From Akkermansiaceae bacterium (GTDB lineage: Bacteria; Verrucomicrobiota; Verrucomicrobiia; Verrucomicrobiales; Akkermansiaceae), in contig JAHCBC010000002.1 in NCBI GenBank assembly GCA_019634595.1, positions 1-64,000 of the forward strand: a stretch of 64,000 nt of DNA, written 5' to 3'. Shown one piece after another: positions 25,358 through 34,619 of the stretch. The stretch's first letter is position 1. Every line of letters begins with the position of its first letter. The notes beneath the pieces were generated by a model. The model searched no databases. It saw only the letters and a program-made list of their open reading frames with translations, and was not told where the DNA came from. The translations under genes were made by a program, and so were the position numbers.

Positions 25358-26869
25358 TCAGGGATCTTTGCGGGTGACAGTCTCAGGAGCGGAACGCGCC
25401 GACGGGGACGGCAGCATCCGGGCGAAGGAGGCGAAGGAAGTGTAGAAGAAGCCGACCGGGAAGGGCAGGAGCAGGACCGCGGACACGTAGCGCTGGCCCA
25501 TAATGGCATCCACCACCACGAACAGGAAGAACGAACCGAACAGGAACTCCACGAACGGAGTGAGGCTCTTGATGGCCTTGTAACTGCTCTTTTTCCAGTC
25601 CGCCCTGCGCTGGGCGGTTTCGCCGATGCCGTACTTCGGCGTGCGGACGAAGGCCGTCTCATGGTTGAACAGGGCCTCGATCACGGCCTTGGCGTTGTTG
25701 ATGGACATGCCGATGCCCAAGGCGAGCAGCAGCGGAAGATACGGAAGCTCCTTCCACCAGGTGCCGGGGCGGAGCGCCCGCTGCGCGGTGATGTAGAACA
25801 CGATGACCGAAACGGAGGCGAAGAAGAAGATCGGCACGTTGACGATCCACTTCGTGTAGGCGCCGAAGTCCGGCTGGTGCTGGTTCGGGTAGATGAGGAA
25901 GCAGAGGATGATGAGCAGGAGGTAGGCGAAGTTCGAGGTGAGGTGCGCGGTCGCCTCCATTTTGATGAACAGCGGCACCTTGCTCTTCCAGATGGCCGGC
26001 AGGACTTTCTTGCAGACCTGGATGGAACCCTTCGTCCAGCGGTGCTGCTGGCTCTTGAAGCCGTCCATGTCGACGGGAAGTTCAGCGGGGGTCTCGACAT
26101 CGTTGAGGAAAATGAAACGCCAGCCCTTCAACTGGGCACGGTAGCTGAGGTCCATGTCCTCGGTGAGGGTGTCATGCTCCCAGCCGCCGGCGTCCGCGAT
26201 GCAGGATTTGCGCCAGATGCCGCCGGTGCCGTTGAAAGTGAAGAAACGGCCGCTGCGGTTGCGGGCGGTCTGCTCCAGTTCCAGGTGGCCGTCCAGGAAC
26301 ATCGCCTGGATGCGGGTCAACACGTTGTAGGTGCGGTTCAGGTGCCCCCAGCGGGTCTGGATCATGCCGATGTTGTCATCGGTGAAAAAGTGGATGGTCC
26401 GCTTCAGCACGTCCGCGTTCGGCACGAAGTCCGCGTCCAGGATGAAAAGATACTCGCCCTTGGCGAATTTGGTGCCGTTCTCAAGCGCTCCGGCCTTGAA
26501 GCCGGTGCGGTCCGTGCGGTGGATGTGCTCCGCGTCGAAGCCCTTGGCTTTCAGCCGCTCGATGCCAGCCCGGCAGATCTCCACGGTGCTGTCCGTGGAG
26601 TCATCCAGCAACTGGATCTGCATCTTGTCCTGCGGGTAGTCCAGCGCGGCGACGGAGTCCAGCAGGCGGTCCACCACGTGCATCTCGTTGAAGACCGGGA
26701 GCTGGATGGTCACCAGCGGCAGATCCGCGAACATCTCCTTCGGCTGCGGGCGCTTGCGGTTGTGCTTCAGGTAGAGGAACACGATGGCAAGACGGTGGGA
26801 GCCGAAGCCGGCGAGGCCGATCAGCACCAGAACGTAGGAGATATACCAGAGCGGAGAGGAAAGATCCAT
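25358..26869 (-). CDS. Cellulose-synthase-like membrane glycosyltransferase (GT2)
   Basis: A 503-residue processive-type GT2. One helix at 8-30 precedes the catalytic domain with the family acids: LLDDSTD, LDADFVP, TEDMD, followed by QQHRW (the QxxRW product-binding motif). Four or more helices follow (about 330-350, 360-380, 395-415, 450-490). This layout matches bacterial beta-glycan synthases and glucosylceramide-synthase-like enzymes; which sugar is used cannot be read. No cellulose-synthase accessory genes are nearby. Co-transcription with an L,D-transpeptidase hints at an envelope polysaccharide role. Confidence 0.88.
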   Translation of the reverse strand: MDLSSPLWYISYVLVLIGLAGFGSHRLAIVFLYLKHNRKRPQPKEMFADLPLVTIQLPVFNEMHVVDRLLDSVAALDYPQDKMQIQLLDDSTDSTVEICRAGIERLKAKGFDAEHIHRTDRTGFKAGALENGTKFAKGEYLFILDADFVPNADVLKRTIHFFTDDNIGMIQTRWGHLNRTYNVLTRIQAMFLDGHLELEQTARNRSGRFFTFNGTGGIWRKSCIADAGGWEHDTLTEDMDLSYRAQLKGWRFIFLNDVETPAELPVDMDGFKSQQHRWTKGSIQVCKKVLPAIWKSKVPLFIKMEATAHLTSNFAYLLLIILCFLIYPNQHQPDFGAYTKWIVNVPIFFFASVSVIVFYITAQRALRPGTWWKELPYLPLLLALGIGMSINNAKAVIEALFNHETAFVRTPKYGIGETAQRRADWKKSSYKAIKSLTPFVEFLFGSFFLFVVVDAIMGQRYVSAVLLLPFPVGFFYTSFASFARMLPSPSARSAPETVTRKDP

Positions 26870-27093
26870 GGATGGAAGAGGGATGGCTGTTGTCTCGGAA
26901 ACGGGCCGGACCCATACGGGACAGGGTTGCGGATCGTTTCAAAAACATCGAAACGCCTGAAGATCAGACGCCGACAGCCGGAGGCAAGCAGAAAGCCCCC
27001 CCACCGTCAAGCCGGAACGGAGGGCGGTCCGGCGCGCCGGGAAACCCTCGCAGCCACGGCGGTCCGTGGCTGCTCCGGCACCTCCCCCGGGCA

Positions 27094-27822
27094 TCAATCC
27101 CGGCGGCCTCCGAGGGCCATCATCAGGAAGTAGGCGAGCTGGGCCAGCGAGCCGACCGCTGCCGCCACGTAGGTCATGGCCGCCCAGAACAGCGCGTTCT
27201 TCGCTTTCTCATGCTCCATGCTTGCGGCCAGGCCGCTGCTTTCCAGCCAGACCAGGGCCCGGCGGCTGGCGTCGAACTCCACAGGCAGGGTGACCACGGA
27301 GAAGAGCGTTGTGACCGCGAAGAGGCCCACCCAGATCCAGATGGTGGTCGGTCCGAGCGCGAACATCCCGAAAAGGCTGAGGATCATCAGCCAGTTGAGG
27401 AGCTTCGAGGAAAAGCTGACGGCGGGCACCATCTTCGAGCGGAAGGTGAGCCAGTGGTAGGCCTGCTGGTGCTGGACCGCGTGGCCGCATTCGTGGGCGG
27501 CGACGGCGGCGGCCGCCACGCTGTTCATCCCATAGACGGACTCGCTCAGATTCACCGTCTTGCTGACCGGGTCATAGTGGTCAGTGAGCTGTCCGGGGGT
27601 GCTGATCACCTTCACGTCGGTGATGCCGTTCTGGCGGAGCATCGCTTCGGCCACCTGTGCCCCCGTGTAGCGGATGGGGATCTGGGAGTATTCGTTGAAG
27701 CGGCGCTTCAGCGTGCTGCTCACCAACATGCTGACGAGAAAGGTCGCACCGATGATCACCCAGTAGGTCATCGAAATGCCCATGGGGGCCATCTGCGCGA
27801 GGAAAATGACATCGGAATTCAT
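27094..27822 (-). CDS. YugP-type zinc-dependent membrane peptidase
   Basis: A 242-residue inner-membrane protein with a helix near 18-38, a cytoplasmic or periplasmic loop carrying the metallopeptidase motif AAHECGHAVQ (about 110-119), and three to four more helices (near 130-180 and 215-238). An additional acidic ligand is likely in LPVEFDASRRALVWLE, as in the family. Function in Gram-negative bacteria is not established. The 224-base stretch to its right holds no gene. Confidence 0.88.
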   Translation of the reverse strand: MNSDVIFLAQMAPMGISMTYWVIIGATFLVSMLVSSTLKRRFNEYSQIPIRYTGAQVAEAMLRQNGITDVKVISTPGQLTDHYDPVSKTVNLSESVYGMNSVAAAAVAAHECGHAVQHQQAYHWLTFRSKMVPAVSFSSKLLNWLMILSLFGMFALGPTTIWIWVGLFAVTTLFSVVTLPVEFDASRRALVWLESSGLAASMEHEKAKNALFWAAMTYVAAAVGSLAQLAYFLMMALGGRRD

Positions 27823-27942
27823 ATGCCTCCCATTCTACGGACAAGCAGGCCGCACGCAACCGGATGATCGTTGGAAAATCCCGCCTTGTTTCCACACCAT
27901 CACGAACCGAAGTTCCCGGAGAGACTCCACCTGACACCCCTC

Positions 27943-28182
27943 ATGCTACCTAAACTCTACATCAAGCCCGGCTGCCCATGGTGCGACGAAGTCGTGGACC
28001 ACCTCCACCGCAAGGGCATCGAGGTCGAAACCATCGTCGTCTCCGGCAACCGCGGGGCGATGCAGGAAATGGTGGACCTCTCCGGCCAGACCAAAGCCCC
28101 GACCATGGACTGGAACGGCGAGGTGCTCGCGGACTTCGGAGTGGACGAGCTGATCCCGTTCCTGAAAAAGCGCGGCCTCTGA
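27943..28182 (+). CDS. Glutaredoxin family protein
   Basis: A 79-residue thioredoxin-fold protein with the redox motif CPWC at residues 10-13 (YIKPGCPWCDEVVDHL), a cis-Pro segment (TKAPTMDWNG) and a short C-terminal helix. The length is typical for glutaredoxin. ATG 27943 is used because it places the first beta strand (MLPKLYIKPG) at the start; the upstream 24 codons are not family-like. It would reduce disulfides or glutathione adducts in the cytoplasm. Confidence 0.88.
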   Translation: MLPKLYIKPGCPWCDEVVDHLHRKGIEVETIVVSGNRGAMQEMVDLSGQTKAPTMDWNGEVLADFGVDELIPFLKKRGL

Positions 28183-28191
28183 TCCGACCGC

Positions 28192-29844
28192 TCACTCCCA
28201 GGAGCGGGTGGGCGCAGGCTCCCCGCCATCCACCGGCTGCCAGCGCAGGCCGTGCGTCCTTTTGTCCAGCGACAAGCAGACGGCCAGCACAACCACCGCC
28301 TCCACCACCAGGAAGGGCAGGAAGTATCCCAGGGCCCGTGCGCCTGCCGCCAATCCTCCCAGCGCGAAGACGCTCAGGCTGGCGAAAAACACGACCAGCC
28401 CCCGTTTCGCGCTCCGGGATTCTTCCGCCGGCTCGGAGAGTGGCGCACCTTTCATCGCGAAACCGCCGATCCTTGAATAGGCCGGCAGGGCGATGATGCC
28501 GGGCAGCAGGAAATAAAGCATACGCACATCCCCCAGGATCAGGAATGCGGCCGACGCCTGCACCAGCACCGCCGGGAGGGTGAGGAAAAGATCGACCGCC
28601 TTTCTCGCGCCGATGAGCAGCGGCCCCGGACCATGGGTCGGTGTGACCAAGAACACATCCGCGGCCTGCCAGTTCTGGGAGAACCGCAACAGGCCCATGG
28701 CCGTCATTGGCAGCAGCGCCACGTATGCGCCGAAGAGCATCAGCATCTGCCCGCTGCCATCTTCCGTCCCGGAACCAGCCCCGATGAACAGGAAAACGAC
28801 CGGCAGGACTGCCAGCGGCGCCACCCCGGGATAGAGCCGCAGCTTCACCTCACGGTCGCGGAGCATGTAGGCCCCCACCAGCAGGAATCCACCGCGCTCC
28901 AGAGGGTCACGCAACCACAGGGAGAACGGCGGCAGCGAGGCCAGCCGCTGCAGCAGGCGGGGCCTGCCACCCGCTCCCGCAGGCTTCACGGAGGCCTCCC
29001 CGAGAGTGCGCAGCCCGCTGCCGTAGCTGGCCGCCAGCTTCCCGAACGCCAGCGCCAGCGTGGTCCCGGTCACCACCAGCCCCGCTGCGGCCAGTGCCCA
29101 TGAGCCAGGCGTGCCGCCCCCCATCAACAACTCATCCAAACCCGCGAACCAGGCGGGAGGCAGCACCGCCAGCCACCAGGTGTCTCCGGTGAGCCGGACT
29201 TCCTCCGGGAGATACCGGAGCAGGTGGGGGACGATCTGCCCGCCGAGGATCAGCAGCATGGTCATCATCACCTGGAAAAAGGTCATCAGCCCGTCCAGAC
29301 GTTCACGCCCGAACCACCGCAGGCAGAGCTGGTAGATGAGCACCACCGATCCCGTGCAGAACAATGCGGAAAGCCACACGGAAGCAACATGCGCCGGGAC
29401 GAAGATCAAGCCTGTCCATCCTCCGAAACAGGCCGCGACCAACGGCGCGAGGTTGAAGGCGAGGGCAAGCCACAGGGAAACCTGGCACAGCACCCTCACC
29501 TTCGCCCACAGCATGGCGCGCGGACTGACGGGCCGGTGCAGCAGGATCTCCGCCTCCTCCTTGTTGAACAGCACCTCCCCCGCCGAGGAAGCGACGAACA
29601 TGCCGATGAAGAACATGGCCGCCCCATGGAGGTAGAGGGAGACGCTGAAAACCGGCTGCTCCAGCATGAACAGGCTGAAGCAGCCCGCCGCCGCATAGAA
29701 CAGCAGGGTCAGCCACAGCTTCCCGGCGACCGACCGCGGCCCGCGGTCCTTCAGCCCACGCGAGGACCTGCCCCTCAGGAACAGGGTCAGGTAAAGGTTC
29801 CGCAGCACCTTCGACTGCGCGGCACTGGAAGGAAGCTCACTCAC
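28192..29844 (-). CDS. ABC transporter permease (large, ABC-2-like)
   Basis: A 550-residue membrane protein with about twelve hydrophobic segments, including the pair near 45-90, several near 110-200, and a last pair near 495-530. It starts with GTG and overlaps the preceding ATP-binding gene by GTGA, so the two are coupled. The amino acid pattern ASSAGEVLFNKEEAEILLHRPV is typical of permeases partnered with YSKGM-type ATPases. Direction is likely export; substrate unknown. Confidence 0.82.
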   Translation of the reverse strand: MSELPSSAAQSKVLRNLYLTLFLRGRSSRGLKDRGPRSVAGKLWLTLLFYAAAGCFSLFMLEQPVFSVSLYLHGAAMFFIGMFVASSAGEVLFNKEEAEILLHRPVSPRAMLWAKVRVLCQVSLWLALAFNLAPLVAACFGGWTGLIFVPAHVASVWLSALFCTGSVVLIYQLCLRWFGRERLDGLMTFFQVMMTMLLILGGQIVPHLLRYLPEEVRLTGDTWWLAVLPPAWFAGLDELLMGGGTPGSWALAAAGLVVTGTTLALAFGKLAASYGSGLRTLGEASVKPAGAGGRPRLLQRLASLPPFSLWLRDPLERGGFLLVGAYMLRDREVKLRLYPGVAPLAVLPVVFLFIGAGSGTEDGSGQMLMLFGAYVALLPMTAMGLLRFSQNWQAADVFLVTPTHGPGPLLIGARKAVDLFLTLPAVLVQASAAFLILGDVRMLYFLLPGIIALPAYSRIGGFAMKGAPLSEPAEESRSAKRGLVVFFASLSVFALGGLAAGARALGYFLPFLVVEAVVVLAVCLSLDKRTHGLRWQPVDGGEPAPTRSWE

Positions 29845-30611
29845 TGGCGGAAGGTTTTCGCGAAGTCCTCCGCCCTCCGCTCCAGGTCCTCCCCGCCCGT
29901 CAGACGGGTGAACAGACGCTCCAGCGAGGACGCCCCATGCAGGCGGACCAGCGCTTCCGGCTCCCCGTCCACCACCACCTGCCCTTTGTCGATGATGATC
30001 ACCCGGTCACACACCCGCTCCACCACATCCAGGATATGGGAGCTGTAGACGATGGTCCTGCCCTCCCGCGCCAAGGTCTGGATCAAAGCCTTGAATCCCA
30101 CCGCCGCGTTCGCGTCCAGACCGTCGAGCGGCTCGTCGAAGAAAACGACCTGCGGGTTGTGCAGCAGGGCCGCGGTGATCACCACCTTCCGGCGCATGCC
30201 CTTCGAGTAGGCACCCAGCAGCTTGTCCGTCAGCACGTCGAAACCGAGGTCGAAAAACGCGAGGAACTGCCGGATCCTCTCCCGGGCCGCTTCCATGGGT
30301 ATGCCGTAGAGCGCCGCGATCATTTCCAAGTATTCCAAGCCTGTCAGCGACTCGAACACCGCGCCGGAGTCCGGCACGAAACCCACCCGCTTCTTGATTT
30401 CCATCCCGTCACGGTTCAGGTCGAAGCCGCAGATCGTGGCCGTGCCGGAGGTCGGCTCCAGCATCCCCGTCAGCATCTTCAACGTGGTGGATTTCCCCGC
30501 TCCATTCGGCCCCAGCAACCCGACGATCTGGCCCGCGGGTATCTCCAGCGTCAGTCCGTCCACGGCTTTCTGGGGGCCGAAGTGCTTCGTCAGCGCGTGC
30601 AGTGAGATCAT
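29841..30611 (-). CDS. ABC transporter ATP-binding protein
   Basis: A 256-residue ATPase with Walker A GPNGAGKST (about 35-43), signature YSKGMRRK (in place of LSGGQ, as is usual in this exporter branch), Walker B VVFFDEP and the switch His in YSSHILD. The pair with the downstream permease forms a two-gene exporter of the ABC-2 kind. The upstream 140 bases before the DUF1080 gene hold promoters for both directions. Confidence 0.94.
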   Translation of the reverse strand: MISLHALTKHFGPQKAVDGLTLEIPAGQIVGLLGPNGAGKSTTLKMLTGMLEPTSGTATICGFDLNRDGMEIKKRVGFVPDSGAVFESLTGLEYLEMIAALYGIPMEAARERIRQFLAFFDLGFDVLTDKLLGAYSKGMRRKVVITAALLHNPQVVFFDEPLDGLDANAAVGFKALIQTLAREGRTIVYSSHILDVVERVCDRVIIIDKGQVVVDGEPEALVRLHGASSLERLFTRLTGGEDLERRAEDFAKTFRQ

Positions 30612-30753
30612 CCGTTCTTTTTATCTGCACGGGATGCCCCCGCAGGGCGATCCAAAAAGAGCGGCCCTGTGGCTTGAAAGGTCACGCGCCGCGCGACGTT
30701 CTATCTTCATTGCAGCCCCGTGCTCCAATGCATTAAGTGTGATCCACCATCCT

Positions 30754-31449
30754 ATGAAATCCATCCTCCTCCTCGCCCTTGCGGCGACCGCCGCCACCGC
30801 CGCCGAAAAGCAACTTTTCAACGGCAAGGACCTCACCGGCTGGGCAGGCAATCCCGCCCTCTGGTCCGTGAAAGACGGCGCCATCGTCGGAAAGACCACC
30901 GCCGAGAACCCGGCCAAGGGAAACACCTTCCTCATCTGGAAGGACGGCGAGGTGGCGGACTTCACCCTCACCGCGCAATACCGGATGACGCCGGGCGACG
31001 ACAAGAAATACACCAACAGCGGCATCCAGTACCGCAGCAAGGTGGTGGATGAGGCGAACTTCGTCGCAGCGGGCTATCAGGCGGACTTCGAATACGGCGA
31101 CAAATACAGCGGCATCCTCTATGAGGAAAAGGGCCGCGGCATCCTGGCCCAGCGCGGGCAAAAGGTCACCCTCACCCAGAGCGCGGACCCGAAGAAGCCG
31201 ACCATCACCGTGACCGGGGAGACCGGCAACAGCGATGAGATCCAGGCGGCGATCAACAAGGACGGCTGGAACGAATACAAGATCATCGCCAAGGGCGGCC
31301 ACCTCCAGCACTACATCAACGGAAAACTCACCGTGGATGTGACGGACGAAACCGCCGAAGGCGCGAAGAGCGGCATCATCGCCCTCCAGCTCCACGCCGG
31401 CCCGCCGATGCAGGTCGAGTTCAAGGACATCATCCTGGACGCGGAGTGA
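30754..31449 (+). CDS. Secreted DUF1080 (3-keto-disaccharide hydrolase-like) protein
   Basis: A 231-residue exported protein with a signal peptide (MKSILLLALAATAATAA) followed by the DUF1080 hallmark KQLFNGKDLTGW at the start of the mature protein. The rest is a beta-sandwich of the concanavalin type (SGIQYRSKV, GYQADFEYGDKYSGILYEE, AKSGIIALQLHAGPPMQVEFKDI). Some relatives hydrolyse 3-keto-disaccharides; many in Planctomycetota and Verrucomicrobiota are uncharacterised. It ends in a terminator overlapping the convergent FecR/LamG gene. Confidence 0.9.
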   Translation: MKSILLLALAATAATAAEKQLFNGKDLTGWAGNPALWSVKDGAIVGKTTAENPAKGNTFLIWKDGEVADFTLTAQYRMTPGDDKKYTNSGIQYRSKVVDEANFVAAGYQADFEYGDKYSGILYEEKGRGILAQRGQKVTLTQSADPKKPTITVTGETGNSDEIQAAINKDGWNEYKIIAKGGHLQHYINGKLTVDVTDETAEGAKSGIIALQLHAGPPMQVEFKDIILDAE

Positions 31450-31476
31450 TACCCCTCCCCATCGCTTGAACTTTCC

Positions 31477-31507
31477 GGCCGCCCTTGGATCAAGGGCGGC
31501 CTTTTTC
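31477..31507 (+). terminator. Terminator of the DUF1080 gene, overlapping a convergent stop codon
   Basis: GGCCGCCCTTG pairs with CAAGGGCGGCC over a three-base GAT loop and is followed by TTTTT: a textbook Rho-independent terminator. The opposite-strand FecR/LamG gene ends inside it (stop at 31490-31492), so the last bases of that gene are also the stem. Confidence 0.9.
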
Positions 31508-33127
31508 GTAGTAGGCCCGGATGACCTCCTCCGGCAGCGCCTCATTCAGCAGCGCGAATTCATCCACCCGCCCCACCAGGTTCAACCGTCCCTGCATGGG
31601 ATCGTTGGACTCAACCACGGAGTTCCCGATCTGCGCGGCGCCGATGATGATGGGGATGGGATGGAGCAAGGGATGGCTGGTCACCTTTTCCCCATCCATG
31701 AAATGCTCCAGCACGGCGCGGCGGGAATCATAGACGGTCGCCACATGGATCCACTCACCCAGACGACCGTCGAGCAACGGAGGGGACACGGCGACGTCCC
31801 ACGCGGTTTTCTCCGTCGTGTCCGGCCTCAGAAAGTCGTTGATGGCCGTGTTGAAACCGAACCTCAGGCGTCCCAGCGAGTCGAACTGCCAGTGGGGGGT
31901 TCCCACCACCACACGGTCCGCCCGCAGCAGGACGTTGAAGCCGTTCGGCAACCGGTCCACCCTCACCCATGCCATGAGGGTCAGTGATTGGTACTCCCCC
32001 GGAGCGACAAAACGCACCCGGTCCGTGGAGCGCGAGAAATTGCAGGCCCCCTTCCCCACCCATCGCCCACCCACCCATTCCGCCCCGACGATGGTCCCTT
32101 CCGTCCCGGCGGCGGCATGGGCGGCGGTGTTCGCCACGACCGTGCTCCTGCCGGAGTCCGGTTTCAGAAATGGAAAATGGATGACGACATCCTGACGGGC
32201 GGAGAACTCCCGCGCAGCCACCTCCCACTCCCGGAGCCTGCGCGCCTGCTCATGATCGGCTTCACCGGCCAGTTCACGCGTTCCTTGGAAAAGCGCCGGT
32301 TCCGCCGGGAAGAAACTCCAGTCACGCCCGCTCAGGCTGACGGCGCTGCCACCGCGGATTTCCTTGAACTCGGAGGGGGCGTCACTCTTCGCCACATCCA
32401 CCTTCCCATCGAGCACGTGGAGGGTGGGAGCATGGCCGGCGGCACCGGTCATCCCGAATTCGGTCCCCCGGTCCACGGCGATCAACTCTCCGGACTCGAC
32501 GGTGAATCCTTCCGCCGCAGGGGGGGCGAACACGTGGATGTTGCCGCTGTGCAGCCTCGCGTGCATCTCCGTGACCAGCTCCACCTCGGACGGGGCCCGG
32601 ATGGTCATCTGCGCTCCGCTGAGGAAATCGATCCGCACATTCCCCTTCACCAGCCTGAGCAGGCCGGGGGACAACGGTGCCCCCGGGGCCGGGGTGCCAC
32701 CCACCCACCCGGCATCCGCCGACAGGGCCAGCACCGCGACAGGGGCGGATGTGGGTTTGGATGGGGTCGCGGCTCGGGGCGGGGAGGGTTGGCCGGTCCC
32801 GGCGGTGACCGCGGGTCCGGGCCTGCTTCCCAGCCAGAGGACGGCGGCGACCGAGGCCGCTGCGGCGGCAATACCCGCACTCCAGTTCCTGATCCGCCTT
32901 CTCCTCCCGGAGATGGCGCGGTTGACCGTCGCATCCACCATGCCGGTGGCGACGTTCCCGAGCGCCCACTCGCGCGCGGCGGCGTGAAGGTGGACACGCT
33001 CCCAGAAATCCCGCCGGGCCTGTTCCGAAGACATCAGGACCAGTTCCAGTTCCTCCCGCTCGGCAGGTTCCAATGTCTGGTCGATGTAGGCATCGACCAG
33101 TTGTTTGAGGCGTGCTTCGTCAAACAT
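31490..33127 (-). CDS. FecR-type anti-sigma-like protein with C-terminal LamG domain
   Basis: A 545-residue inner-membrane protein. The N-terminal 70 residues are cytoplasmic (DEARLKQLVDAYIDQTLEPA) and resemble anti-sigma regions; a helix lies near 82-100 and a Pro-rich linker follows. Residues about 150-270 form a FecR-like beta domain (ESGELIAVDRGTEFGMT). Residues about 310-540 form a LamG/concanavalin-like domain (QSLTLMAWVRVDRLPN, GRLGEWIHVATVYD, GRVDEFALLNEALPEE). It starts two bases after the sigma-factor stop, so the pair is a regulatory unit in which the outer domain may sense an extracellular ligand. Confidence 0.88.
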   Translation of the reverse strand: MFDEARLKQLVDAYIDQTLEPAEREELELVLMSSEQARRDFWERVHLHAAAREWALGNVATGMVDATVNRAISGRRRRIRNWSAGIAAAAASVAAVLWLGSRPGPAVTAGTGQPSPPRAATPSKPTSAPVAVLALSADAGWVGGTPAPGAPLSPGLLRLVKGNVRIDFLSGAQMTIRAPSEVELVTEMHARLHSGNIHVFAPPAAEGFTVESGELIAVDRGTEFGMTGAAGHAPTLHVLDGKVDVAKSDAPSEFKEIRGGSAVSLSGRDWSFFPAEPALFQGTRELAGEADHEQARRLREWEVAAREFSARQDVVIHFPFLKPDSGRSTVVANTAAHAAAGTEGTIVGAEWVGGRWVGKGACNFSRSTDRVRFVAPGEYQSLTLMAWVRVDRLPNGFNVLLRADRVVVGTPHWQFDSLGRLRFGFNTAINDFLRPDTTEKTAWDVAVSPPLLDGRLGEWIHVATVYDSRRAVLEHFMDGEKVTSHPLLHPIPIIIGAAQIGNSVVESNDPMQGRLNLVGRVDEFALLNEALPEEVIRAYYEKGRP

Positions 33128-33129
33128 GA

Positions 33130-33708
33130 TCAGGCGGATTCGGTGTCAGGGAGATGGCCCTCCGCGGCAAGCTTCAGATGGACGCAATCCCGCAGCAGGT
33201 TGCGGGCCCGGGAGAGCGCGACTTTCACCGCCCCCACCGACCAGTTCATTTGTTTGGAAATCGCCGCCGGAAGCAGCGCCTGCTCGTAGCGCAGTCCCAT
33301 GATTTTCCGCGCCTGGGGGGCGAGCCGGCCGAGACATTCCTCGAAATATCTCACCTTGTGCTCGAAATCATCCGCCACGGGTTCCACGGCGTGGAGCGTC
33401 TCCAGCACCGAGTCCGACAGCGTCTCAAAGGGCAGGATGGATTTCCTCCGCATCTCCATCGCCTTGAACCGGGCGATGGAACAGATCCACGCGGTGAAGT
33501 TGCTCCCCGGAACGAAGTCCCCCGCCTTGCGCAGCATGGTGAGGAAAGTCTCCTGCACCACGTCATCCACCTTGTCGAAATCCGGCAGGATGGCGAGCGC
33601 CGCCACCCGGACCAACGGCTGGTGTTTCACGAACAGGACCTGCACCAGTTCCAACTGGGCTGCCGGATCCGGCGGGGGTGAGGGGTCTTCATTCATCGGG
33701 TGGGCCAT
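33130..33708 (-). CDS. Sigma-70 family factor (Rhodopirellula/Verrucomicrobium type, ECF-like)
   Basis: A 192-residue short sigma factor. Region 2 is clear (DKVDDVVQETFLTMLRKA, then GSNFTAWICSIARFKAMEMRRK) and region 4 holds the helix-turn-helix (AISKQMNWSVGAVKVALSRARN). The linker between them is longer than in classical ECF factors, as in the Rhodopirellula/Verrucomicrobium subfamily. ATG 33708 is chosen over a TTG two codons upstream. The next gene, a FecR/LamG protein, lies two bases downstream and is its probable antagonist. Confidence 0.92.
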   Translation of the reverse strand: MAHPMNEDPSPPPDPAAQLELVQVLFVKHQPLVRVAALAILPDFDKVDDVVQETFLTMLRKAGDFVPGSNFTAWICSIARFKAMEMRRKSILPFETLSDSVLETLHAVEPVADDFEHKVRYFEECLGRLAPQARKIMGLRYEQALLPAAISKQMNWSVGAVKVALSRARNLLRDCVHLKLAAEGHLPDTESA

Positions 33709-33810
33709 AGGCAAATGATCCGGCGGCGGCGTTAGTTAGCAGGCCCATCCCGGAAAACCCGGCATGCGTCCGGACTTTCACTGCTAACTCCTGCGGCGGG
33801 ACCGACATTA

Positions 33811-34593
33811 ATGGTCATGACTCCTTCCGGCAAAACCCATCTGTTGTCTTCCTTCATCGCTCTGGCGCTCATTCCTGCGGCCCTCACCAGTCCGCTCCAG
33901 GGGGCGGTGGTCTACGGCGAGTCCTTCACCAATGCGGATTCGACGGATGACCCGATCAGCACCGCAGGCTGGGTCGCCTACAGGGGAGCAAACGCCACCG
34001 CCATGACAGGCTCCGGAGTCGGCACCATCTACATCCCCGGAGGAGCCGGGAATGGCAATCCGCAGGTTCCCGGCTTCCTCGCACTCAACGCGCTGTCCAA
34101 CGGAAGCTACGCCACCTTCGAAGCCGGCCTGAACATCAACCCGGCGAACGGCGCCCTCAACATCAGTTGGCAGCACCATGCCAGCCTCACCGGCAACGCC
34201 GAAACCCGCCTTCTCCTCCGGGTGGGCAGCCAATGGGTGGCGACCACCCAGACCTTCACTCCCGTGGCCACCGGAGGACTGACCGACTTCAACAACATCA
34301 ACAACGCGGGAGCCTTCACCCGCTCCTTCGCCTACACGACGCTCGCCAGCTCATGGTTTGACGTGAACATCGCCCCTGGTGACGAGCTGTCCATCAGCGG
34401 CATCGCCCGCACCACGGACCTTGAGGATTCCCCCATCACCGCCATCGGCTTCTACTACGTCGCGACCGGATCGGTCTCGACCCGTATCGACAATCTGGTG
34501 GTGGATCAGGTTCCCGAGCCGCACCTGACAGCCCTGTTGCTTGCGGGCGGACTTGGCGCCCTCACACGCCGCAGGCGCGGGGCGCATTCCTGA
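33811..34593 (+). CDS. PEP-CTERM sorting domain protein
   Basis: A 260-residue exported protein with an N-terminal signal peptide ending near PLQGAVVYG. The mature part is a beta-rich surface-type domain, rich in Asn, Thr, Gly and Ser (GSGVGTIYIPGGAGNGNPQ, ISWQHHASLTGNAETRLLL). The C terminus has the complete sorting tag: VPEP, then a hydrophobic helix (LTALLLAGGLGAL) and an Arg cluster (TRRRRG). Such proteins are processed by an exosortase, which is not in this window. It is divergent from the sigma/FecR pair, 100 bases away. A second ATG at 33817 is possible. Confidence 0.88.
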   Translation: MVMTPSGKTHLLSSFIALALIPAALTSPLQGAVVYGESFTNADSTDDPISTAGWVAYRGANATAMTGSGVGTIYIPGGAGNGNPQVPGFLALNALSNGSYATFEAGLNINPANGALNISWQHHASLTGNAETRLLLRVGSQWVATTQTFTPVATGGLTDFNNINNAGAFTRSFAYTTLASSWFDVNIAPGDELSISGIARTTDLEDSPITAIGFYYVATGSVSTRIDNLVVDQVPEPHLTALLLAGGLGALTRRRRGAHS

Positions 34594-34619
34594 GGGCGGT
34601 GATGCCGTGGCAGGCCTCC

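Noticed and set aside
25247..27133. 628-codon plus-strand open frame
   Set aside because: Antisense to the glycosyltransferase and L,D-transpeptidase, both with complete motifs.
29841..30611. ABC ATPase signature YSKGM taken as a broken LSGGQ motif
   Set aside because: This variant is normal in the ABC-2 exporter branch, so it is not evidence of lost function.
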